A stretch of 64,000 nt of DNA, taken from positions 3,100,001 through 3,164,000 of the forward strand of contig NZ_OY764544.1 of assembly GCF_963668475.1 (NCBI RefSeq). Reading direction: 5' to 3'. Under the pieces are notes generated by a model. It was given only the letters and a program-made list of their open reading frames with translations. It did not search any database and had not been told where the DNA came from. This document shows, piece by piece, positions 57,732-64,000 of the stretch (position 1 is its first letter; every line of letters starts with the position of its first letter). The DNA comes from an uncultured Methanospirillum sp. Its GTDB lineage: Archaea; Halobacteriota; Methanomicrobia; Methanomicrobiales; Methanospirillaceae. The position numbers and the translations under genes are program-made.

Positions 57732-59027
57732 ATGTTTAAACGAATAACCGAATTATTCCGATCAAAAAATACAGAGTCGAAAGCCAACGCGACGACCCTT
57801 GCTGATCTTCCCGCATGGCTTGATGCAGAGGAGCAGACCTGTATCAGTCTACGTTCTGAACAGTTCAACGACTCACGTGAGATCATCGAGAAGGCAAGAC
57901 AGGATATTCTCGAGCTTCTGGCAGAGTTCGGGGCTGAGGATTCGGCTATGGAGCCTATGCACCCGAAGGTTGAGCAGGTGAACAGGCACAACCTCCCGCA
58001 GTTCAAACACAAGGTAGAGGATGCCCTTGATCTCGAGTTCTCTGATGAGGACGAGGCTTACTATCAGCAGGTAGCCGAGATGATCAACAGCTGCTTCAAG
58101 GCATACAAGGGCCCGGGCAGGTACCTTCACCATCTCTACGGTGATGAGGTGAAGGTCTTCAGACAACTGATGGATCAGATTGGAAAGGAACTCAACCTCC
58201 TTACCGAGGCGATAAAAAACTCCCGAACCAGGCTTGCACGTATCGATGCTGTCAGGGAGGGGATGAGACTTGTCAAAGACGCCGAGGACGAACTTGCCGA
58301 AGTTGCTGCAATCAGAAGAGAGATGGATGAGAAACGCAACGACCTTGTTAAGCAGAAGGAACAACTCTCCCATGATCGGGATCTCCATGCAACAAGCCCT
58401 GAGTACAACGAGTACACTGCTTCACAGGTGGCGCTTGAGGAAAAGAAACAGAAATGCCTTGAACTCTTTGAAGCACTTGATGCCCTTGTGAGAACGGCCC
58501 TTCCGATATGGCGACGGGCACTCCGGATAGTGCAGGATGAACGAAAGAAGGACGAGGAGAAACTATTAGATCGGCTGATTCAGGAGGCCGTGCTCCAGCA
58601 TTATGCAGATCCTGAGTTTACCAGACTGATCAGATCCACGGCAGGGGAGATCTTCAGATCCATAGAGAGTGAGGCGATCCCGCTCAAGAACTCATTTGAG
58701 AAGTCCCTGTATGTGAACGCAGATTCCTATATGGATCAGATGATGGGAGCAGTTGAATCATGGCATGGTGTTGAAGAAAAATGTCAGCATGATAGAGAAG
58801 CAATCGCTACTCATCCGGCAGCGGGGACCCACTACTCATTTGAGACCGCGATCCTTGATCTTGAGCGTGAGATAAAGCATGGAGATGATGAGGCCGGGAA
58901 ACTGGAAGGTCGTGTACATCATCTGAAGCGTGAAAAAGAGAAGGCAGCTACCATCGTAAGCGACGAGATGAAAGAGTTGTCAGGCGGAGAGATCATCGTG
59001 GCAGGGCTTTTGGATGGTGAAACATGA
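57732..59027 (+). CDS. Long coiled-coil protein of unknown function
   Basis: 431 residues from the ATG at 57732, which has AGGAG at seven bases; the frame opens further upstream without support. It is almost all helical with several heptad segments (AEDELAEVAAIRREMDEKRN, QVALEEKKQKCLELFEALDA, AILDLEREIKHGDDEAGK). No membrane segment, nucleotide site or catalytic motif. Structural, scaffolding or chaperone-like roles are possible. Its stop overlaps the next start (ATGA). Confidence 0.75.
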   Translation: MFKRITELFRSKNTESKANATTLADLPAWLDAEEQTCISLRSEQFNDSREIIEKARQDILELLAEFGAEDSAMEPMHPKVEQVNRHNLPQFKHKVEDALDLEFSDEDEAYYQQVAEMINSCFKAYKGPGRYLHHLYGDEVKVFRQLMDQIGKELNLLTEAIKNSRTRLARIDAVREGMRLVKDAEDELAEVAAIRREMDEKRNDLVKQKEQLSHDRDLHATSPEYNEYTASQVALEEKKQKCLELFEALDALVRTALPIWRRALRIVQDERKKDEEKLLDRLIQEAVLQHYADPEFTRLIRSTAGEIFRSIESEAIPLKNSFEKSLYVNADSYMDQMMGAVESWHGVEEKCQHDREAIATHPAAGTHYSFETAILDLEREIKHGDDEAGKLEGRVHHLKREKEKAATIVSDEMKELSGGEIIVAGLLDGET

Positions 59028-59287
59028 GCCACCCTGTCCGGGACCTCCCGGTTGTGAAAGGGTATGTTGACTGCCTCCCTGTAAAGAGAGAGGATCTCGA
59101 TCACTGTCGGTTCTGTGCCCATTCGGTCAGGTTCAGGGTTGCGGGAAGAGAAGTACCCTCGCCTGCCCGTGCGTACTGTACTCTTCAGCGAAAGACTGAG
59201 GAGGTGGACCTTGCAAAAGTCGAGGCGGTCATCTGTGATGATCTCTCGTCAGAGGGATTTCGCAGCATCATGAACATAATCGGGTAG
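59024..59287 (+). CDS. Small Cys-rich protein coupled to the coiled-coil gene
   Basis: 87 residues. Cysteines C17, C28, C31 and C52 (VDCLPV, HCRFCAHS, AYCTLQ) could form a zinc or Fe-S site; a fifth, C71, lies near the end. It starts at an ATG overlapping the preceding stop, so it is made with the coiled-coil protein and may bind it. I recognise no family. Confidence 0.68.
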   Translation: MSHPVRDLPVVKGYVDCLPVKREDLDHCRFCAHSVRFRVAGREVPSPARAYCTLQRKTEEVDLAKVEAVICDDLSSEGFRSIMNIIG

Positions 59288-59385
59288 TTGTTGGACTCCC
59301 GATTCACTGTTTTATTTAAAACCTCAACGGTGCCCCGTTGGGGGCCCCAGGTAGGACCGATGAAAAGGACTTTTTCATGCATAAT

Positions 59386-60822
59386 TTATCTGAAATGCTT
59401 CAGGATCTCTTCAATCCTGACGTATCTTTCAAAATGATCAGCCAGTACATCAAAGGGATCTTCCTCTTCATCACGCGGGCTCCATGATTCTCCTTTCTGT
59501 TCATAGAGATATGAGACCAGAGCCTTGACTGCTGAAGGGTTCGTGAACAGTCCATGCATGTAGGTTCCGATCACAAGCCCGTCATCAGAGACTGCTCCCT
59601 CATCCTGGAATGCTCCATGGATTCCCGGATGATCAGTATCTCCCATGTGAATCTCATATCCACTCACCTCCGATATCCTGGAGAGGATAGGGCCGACTCC
59701 TGATGAGCACCGGGTTACCTGGGTGGTAATCTTCTCATACCCGGTAAATCTGGTTGTTCCATCGATGAGTCCGATTCCCTCATACTCACCTTCGTACGAC
59801 TCCACTCCTGAGTCGATGATTTTGCTGCAGAGCATCTGGTATCCGCCACAGATTCCGATAACTGGAACTCCTCTCTTTCGTGCAACTCTGATCTGGTCAG
59901 CAGTGCCTGATGCCTGGATAACTTCCAGGTCCTCGACCGTGTTTTTTGTCCCAGGAATGATGATTGCATCATACCCGTCAAGCTGGTGACCGGGGAGCAC
60001 ATACGTGACCGAGGCATGACGCTCAAGCAGTTCGAAGTCGGTGAAGTTGGAGATCCTGGGGAGGTGAATCACGGCAACTTTTACCGGGGATGTCACGGTT
60101 TTTTTATCCTTCAGGGAGAGTGAATCTTCACTCGGGATGGCAATGTCAGTTGCCGGAACCAGCCCGAGTACCGGAATCTTGCAGAGTTCCTCGATGATCG
60201 TGATCCCTTCATCAAAGAGGGCCGGGTCTCCCCTGAACTTGTTGATGATGATACCACATACAAGTGGTCTGATATCCTCCGGAAGAAGAGAGATAGTGCC
60301 GTATACCTGTGCAAAAACACCCCCGCGTTCGATATCTGCGACCAGAATGATCGGGTATCTGAGCAGCCTGGCGAGGCGGATATTGGCTATGTCGCGGGAG
60401 TAGAGGTTCACTTCGGCTGCACCCCCGGCCCCTTCGATGACCAGGTGTCCGTACTGGTCAAGCAGGAGTTTTGCAGCCTCCATCGCTGTCTTGAGAAGCT
60501 GATCGGTCTCCTGGTAATATGATGAGGCCTTGACATCGCGGTATGGTCTTCCCATGAGCACGATCTGAGAGGTCTGATCACCTTTGGGTTTGAGCAGGAT
60601 CGGGTTCATCGCGATCTCAGGCTCAAGGCCGGCAGCCATCGCCTGCATCGCCTGGGCTATCCCGATCTCACCTCCGTCGCGGGTCACATATGAGTTCAGG
60701 CTCATGTTCTGCGATTTGTATGGTGCATGACTGATTGAACGCCGGTATAGTGATCTGCAGATGGCGGTTACCACGGTACTCTTCCCAACGTGGGATGCTG
60801 TACCGAGGACCATAATTGACAT
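59386..60822 (-). CDS. cbiP: Cobyric acid synthase
   Basis: 478 residues. N-terminal dethiobiotin-synthetase-like ATPase ([33 protein letters not shown]) and C-terminal class I glutamine amidotransferase with nucleophile Cys in GICGGYQML and His in MHGLF. It amidates four side chains of adenosylcobyric acid diamide using glutamine and ATP in corrinoid synthesis, needed for methanogen methyltransferases. Monocistronic; converges on the Cys-rich gene. Confidence 0.96.
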   Translation of the reverse strand: MSIMVLGTASHVGKSTVVTAICRSLYRRSISHAPYKSQNMSLNSYVTRDGGEIGIAQAMQAMAAGLEPEIAMNPILLKPKGDQTSQIVLMGRPYRDVKASSYYQETDQLLKTAMEAAKLLLDQYGHLVIEGAGGAAEVNLYSRDIANIRLARLLRYPIILVADIERGGVFAQVYGTISLLPEDIRPLVCGIIINKFRGDPALFDEGITIIEELCKIPVLGLVPATDIAIPSEDSLSLKDKKTVTSPVKVAVIHLPRISNFTDFELLERHASVTYVLPGHQLDGYDAIIIPGTKNTVEDLEVIQASGTADQIRVARKRGVPVIGICGGYQMLCSKIIDSGVESYEGEYEGIGLIDGTTRFTGYEKITTQVTRCSSGVGPILSRISEVSGYEIHMGDTDHPGIHGAFQDEGAVSDDGLVIGTYMHGLFTNPSAVKALVSYLYEQKGESWSPRDEEEDPFDVLADHFERYVRIEEILKHFR

Positions 60823-60921
60823 GACTCTTACGTTGGATGGACTGGTTAATAATCTCCCATGACCCGATTTTTTCTATCTCCGTTATAAATGGTTTTGATC
60901 TGATACCGGACAGTAAAAAGG

Positions 60922-60929
60922 CTTTAATA
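60922..60929 (+). promoter_or_regulatory. TATA-like element of the aIF1 gene
   Basis: CTTTAATA centred about 27 bases before the ATG at 60953 predicts a leaderless mRNA. Confidence 0.45.
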
Positions 60930-60952
60930 ACAAAACGGGAGATGGTATAGTA

Positions 60953-61258
60953 ATGAATGGTGGTATTTGCTCCATTTGCGGGCTACCAAAAGAGCTGTGT
61001 ATCTGTGAAGAAGTTGCAAAAGAGCAGCAGAGAATCAACGTAAAGGTCAACAAACGTCGTTACGGGAAAGAAGTCACTGTGATCGAGGGGCTCGATCCGA
61101 CTGACATCGATCTTGAAGACCTCTCCAAGTTCATGAAGAGTAAACTCGCCTGTGGGGGTACTGTGAAAGAGAGCTCAATTGAACTGCAGGGAAATCATCG
61201 TGACCGGGTTATCGATCTGCTCGCTAGCAAAGGGTACGCGGTGGACAATATCTCATAA
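60953..61258 (+). CDS. Translation initiation factor aIF1 (SUI1)
   Basis: 101 residues. N-terminal zinc-type cysteines C6, C9, C16 and C18 ([15 protein letters not shown]), then the SUI1 fold with [16 protein letters not shown] and [16 protein letters not shown]. It monitors start-codon selection on the small subunit. It lies divergent from cbiP and convergent with the zinc-ribbon gene. Confidence 0.95.
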   Translation: MNGGICSICGLPKELCICEEVAKEQQRINVKVNKRRYGKEVTVIEGLDPTDIDLEDLSKFMKSKLACGGTVKESSIELQGNHRDRVIDLLASKGYAVDNIS

Positions 61259-61274
61259 CGGGCATGCCCGTATC

Positions 61275-61670
61275 TCAACGTTTTTTCTGTTGTCTTACCA
61301 TCGAGTGAAGATCAAGCCTGAAGTTTCCGTCCTTACCCAGGTTTATCACACGATCATCTGACTCAGCAAGTCTGAGCAGGTTCAGATCATACTTCCCCGG
61401 TTCAACAATCCGGATACTCTCAACCGAATCAGGCGCCAACGGCTCAATTTTCTCTTCAGGGATCGGTTTGGTATCAACAGGGCTGTCTGCTTCGGTTTTC
61501 TCAGGCTCCTGCGGTATGACAGGTTCAGGCTGGGGTGATATTACTGCTTCTGTCTTTCGTGGGGATTCAAAAGCAAACCTGGTTCCCCCACACGCAGGAC
61601 AGCGGGGTGCCAGACCCGGGGCCGCTTCGAGGCGGGTTTTACACCGGAGACAGATATGTGGCATGATCAC
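61275..61670 (-). CDS. Zinc-ribbon protein of the Era-GTPase/DUF2073 cluster
   Basis: 131 residues. N-terminal zinc ribbon C7-x2-C10 and C24-x2-C27 (CLRCKTRL, CPACGG), a Pro/Glu-rich flexible middle (about 38-80) and a C-terminal segment (IRIVEPGKYDLNLLRLAESDD) shared with the archaeal COG3364 family. Those are the partners OapC of the archaeal Era-like GTPase and DUF2073 protein. Function unknown. Start overlaps the DUF2073 stop by ATGA. Confidence 0.85.
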   Translation of the reverse strand: MIMPHICLRCKTRLEAAPGLAPRCPACGGTRFAFESPRKTEAVISPQPEPVIPQEPEKTEADSPVDTKPIPEEKIEPLAPDSVESIRIVEPGKYDLNLLRLAESDDRVINLGKDGNFRLDLHSMVRQQKKR

Positions 61671-62026
61671 CGGGATGAGATCCAGGCACTGATGAAGTCC
61701 CGATCACGCCTTATCATCCTGAGCTGGTTGGCAGGTCCGATCACTGTCAGCCTTCTGAACTCGCTCTCCCCGCGGACCAGCCGTGAGAGCATCCCGCTCT
61801 TCTGTTTTGAGGGATAGGTCTCGATCTCGATCCCTGAGAATCCGTCAGGCAAAATCTCCTGCATCGTCATCTCGATTAGAGAACTTTGCTCTTCTGGTGA
61901 AAGCCCTGATTCAAGAATCACGATAGTCCCGTCCCTGACCTTGTCAAGGATCAGACGAATCTTCTCCATGGATGGCATCCGCGAGAGCCGTTCTGCTGAT
62001 ATCAGATCGATTTGAACACCCTGCAT
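61667..62026 (-). CDS. DUF2073 family protein
   Basis: 119 residues. VQIDLISAERLSRMPSMEK opens a compact domain matching DUF2073, found next to Era-like GTPases in Euryarchaeota. The C-terminal AWISSR end is conserved in the family. No catalytic motif. Four bases follow the GTPase stop. Confidence 0.86.
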   Translation of the reverse strand: MQGVQIDLISAERLSRMPSMEKIRLILDKVRDGTIVILESGLSPEEQSSLIEMTMQEILPDGFSGIEIETYPSKQKSGMLSRLVRGESEFRRLTVIGPANQLRMIRRDRDFISAWISSR

Positions 62027-62030
62027 GATC

Positions 62031-62660
62031 TCACCGGAATGCCCTGATCATCTCTTCATAGAGATCTTCAACTTTGGTACCGGTGAGTGAGGATATCGGG
62101 ACCACCGGATGCTGGGGAAAGGCGGTCTTGATCCGCTGTGGTGAAGCATCCGGGAGATCAGTCTTGTTTGCAGCGATCACAACAGGGAGATGCCTGCTCT
62201 CGATGATACCGACCATCATGATATTCACCTGGGCAAAGGGATCGGCAGTTGCATCCATCATGTAGATCACGCCATCGATGTCCTCCCTGAGCCAGTGCAT
62301 CGCCTCTGCTACTCCTTCGGTTGCTTCCCGGGCACGGTCGATCGCTTCGTCACGTGCTATTCCATACTCGATGAACTCGTTGTAGTCGATCTTTGTTGTG
62401 ACTCCCGGAGTGTCAACGATGTCGATAGTGATGGCTCTCCCGTTTGATCCCGTGATCGTGATGTTTTCTGCCCGGAGCGCTCTCCGGGTTTCATGAGGAA
62501 CTTCGCTGACCGTGCCTTCAATTCCTGTTGACCACTCTTTGGCAATCCGGTTGGCCAGAGTTGTTTTTCCTGCATTTGGAGGCCCGTAAATTCCAATCCG
62601 CGATGTCTTCTTATGGAAGAGATTTGAAAGGATTTTGGAGAAGGTCTGACTCAGTCCCAT
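62031..62660 (-). CDS. Era-like GTPase
   Basis: 209 residues from the ATG at 62660. G1 GPPNAGKT (26-33), G3 in DTPG, G4 NKTD, and a switch region EGTVSEVPHETRRALRA. Unlike bacterial Era it has no KH domain. Founding gene of the GTPase-DUF2073-zinc-ribbon cluster, which in haloarchaea lies by the replication origin; no origin or cdc6 is visible here. Proposed roles in ribosome or tRNA processes are unproven. Confidence 0.9.
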   Translation of the reverse strand: MGLSQTFSKILSNLFHKKTSRIGIYGPPNAGKTTLANRIAKEWSTGIEGTVSEVPHETRRALRAENITITGSNGRAITIDIVDTPGVTTKIDYNEFIEYGIARDEAIDRAREATEGVAEAMHWLREDIDGVIYMMDATADPFAQVNIMMVGIIESRHLPVVIAANKTDLPDASPQRIKTAFPQHPVVPISSLTGTKVEDLYEEMIRAFR

Positions 62661-62871
62661 ATGTATCGTCCTGACCGGCAGAAGCGGCAATTACTCCCGC
62701 AAATCCGGAGTTGCTTCTGTATGGATATGATCTGAAGGCATTATTATTGTTGTTATCCTTCTGAACTGGTTTCCTATCCTTTCTGAAAATTTCAGGACCG
62801 ATGGATTAATATCTGAACCGGATGATTAACTGATTGGATGCATCTGCCCGGGTATCACAGAGGTGAACGCC

Positions 62872-63438
62872 ATGACATACGCAAATGAAAAGATCCAGCT
62901 CGACACCAAGGTGGCCGTGCGGGACATCATGCGAAGGAACCCGAAGACCATCGATTATAGGGCAACGGTTGCAGATGCAGCACGGAAGATGTGCAACAAA
63001 GATCCCTCCGGAAGCTGTATCGTACTCAAGGAGAATGTTGCCGTCGGCATTGTGACTGAACAGGATCTCAACTGTAAGGTTGTGGCAAAAGACATCAGGC
63101 CGAGTGAGGCTCATGTCTACGAGATTATGACATCTCCGCTCATCACGCTCCATGGTGATAAAACGGTGGAGGAAGCGGCCCATCTTATGATCAAGAGCCG
63201 GGTCCGCCGTCTGCCGATTATCAATGACAAAGGGATCGTCATCGGGATTGTGAGTGTCAGGGATATAGTGGCTGTCTCGACTGAGATCAACGAGCTCATG
63301 AGTGAGCTTGTTGTCATCAACCAGACGAAAGATGTCACTTCAGGGATGTGCAGCAGATGTGGACGTATGTCAGATGACCTCCGAAATGTTGACGGGTCTC
63401 TGATCTGCTCCTTCTGCAGCGAAGAAGACCGCCTCTGA
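62872..63438 (+). CDS. CBS-pair protein with C-terminal zinc ribbon
   Basis: 188 residues from the ATG at 62872, which has GAGGTGA at good spacing. Two CBS domains (about 10-65 and 75-130; VRDIMRRNPKTIDYRATV, VYEIMTSPLITLHGDKTVEEAA) and a C-terminal zinc ribbon (CSRCGRMSDDL, CSFC). CBS pairs bind adenine nucleotides or SAM and regulate partners. A TATA-like element lies near 62803. Followed by another CBS-domain gene on the same strand. Confidence 0.88.
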   Translation: MTYANEKIQLDTKVAVRDIMRRNPKTIDYRATVADAARKMCNKDPSGSCIVLKENVAVGIVTEQDLNCKVVAKDIRPSEAHVYEIMTSPLITLHGDKTVEEAAHLMIKSRVRRLPIINDKGIVIGIVSVRDIVAVSTEINELMSELVVINQTKDVTSGMCSRCGRMSDDLRNVDGSLICSFCSEEDRL

Positions 63439-63533
63439 CCAGAACAACTCCATCCCCACGGTTTTTCAGAAAGACCGGGACCTGCCTGCAGGTAACGGAT
63501 GGTTGATCACATTTCTCAAATATCAGACCGATT

Positions 63534-64000
63534 ATGCACACCAGACATGACAATGATCTAGGTACAGTTCTCTCAATCGCAACAAGACAGGTTATCTCGG
63601 CTCCGCAGACGATGCGGATCATTGGTGCCATCGAGACCCTCACTGAGTGGGGTGTCCGCCGCCTGCCCATCGTCGATCCAGGGACTCATCGTCTCAAAGG
63701 CATTCTGACTGCACGGGACGTGGTGGATTTCCTTGGTGGTGGTGAGAAGTTCAAACTCATCAACGTCAAGCATGACGGTAATTTCCTGGCTGCCATCAAC
63801 GAGAGTGTCAGCAGGATCATGAAGCCTGATGTCAGAACGCTGCCTCCCCATGCAAACCTGAACGAAGCGATCCAGATCATTCTTCAGGACCGCATCGGCG
63901 GAATACCCATCGTTGATGAGGAAGGAGTTCTCACCGGTATCGTCACCGAACGGGATGTGCTCAAACTGCTCTGCCGTACATACAGTACAATGAAGGTCAA
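63534..64000 (+). CDS. CBS-domain protein, 3' end outside window
   Basis: The frame from the ATG at 63534 runs open to the window edge for 155 codons. It holds at least two CBS domains (LSIATRQVISAPQTMRIIGA...GVRRLPIVDPG; ISRIMKPDVR...IGGIPIVDEEG, LTGIVTERDVLKLL). Family members often have four CBS domains, so more may lie outside. With the preceding gene it makes a CBS cluster 95 bases apart. Confidence 0.82.
   Translation, partial: MHTRHDNDLGTVLSIATRQVISAPQTMRIIGAIETLTEWGVRRLPIVDPGTHRLKGILTARDVVDFLGGGEKFKLINVKHDGNFLAAINESVSRIMKPDVRTLPPHANLNEAIQIILQDRIGGIPIVDEEGVLTGIVTERDVLKLLCRTYSTMKV

Overview
The window is a 64 kb chromosomal segment of a methanogenic euryarchaeon, most likely order Methanomicrobiales (a Methanospirillum/Methanoregula-type organism; the genus is inference). 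The archaeal split RNA polymerase (H, B'', B', A', A''), archaeal Ala-, Leu- and HisRS, topoisomerase VI, aIF1, a COG1855 PIN-ATPase, DUF473 and DUF2073 proteins, the methanogen-type homocysteine operon, and many PAS/receiver proteins with PutP and bacterial-type DnaK/DnaJ/GrpE all point there. No methanogenesis enzyme lies in the window. There is no CRISPR array, insertion sequence, integrase or recognisable phage gene.

Layout. 1-4.8 kb is a conspicuously AT-rich block holding a receiver tail, a receiver-PAS protein, an HTH/multi-PAS regulator and a secreted Ser/Thr-rich protein, ending at the 3' end of tRNA-Arg(GCG). 4.9-12.4 kb holds a receiver-PAS protein, a translationally coupled FAD oxidoreductase/GT4/GT2 set, two tandem metallo-beta-lactamase-fold paralogs next to a minimal CheR, a Trm-G10 type tRNA methyltransferase and a CheY. 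12.4-16 kb is grpE-dnaK-dnaJ. 16-20 kb has a small envelope operon, a Dps-like ferritin and PutP. 20.2-22.9 kb is a homocysteine-forming operon (DUF39-CBS, NIL-ferredoxin, UPF0280). 23-30 kb has a membrane protein, a receiver protein, Nif3, a SWIM protein, AlaRS and envelope proteins. 30-34 kb has ferritin, a glutamate-synthase-like FMN protein and a nuclease-fold-like orphan. tRNA-Lys and the RNA polymerase operon with L30e and NusA follow (34-43 kb). 43-56 kb holds a duplicated-domain secreted protein, tRNA-Arg(TCT), DUF473/PAC2, and a long leftward run hisS-top6B-top6A-prepilin peptidase-hisI-PIN ATPase-leuS. 56-64 kb contains larB-nadM, a coiled-coil gene pair, cbiP, aIF1, a zinc-ribbon/DUF2073/Era-GTPase trio and two CBS-domain proteins, the last cut by the window end.

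How the genes fit together. Most loci are housekeeping. The most informative couplings are: all three known proteins of the methanogen homocysteine route in one overlapping operon; larB overlapping nadM, where NadM can make nicotinate adenine dinucleotide, the LarB substrate; and an RNA polymerase A'' subunit of 663 residues, about 300 longer at its N-terminus than the canonical subunit, whose extension looks like repeated copies of a helical module. I see no clear defence island or other wholly new system; the A'' extension is the strongest structural surprise.
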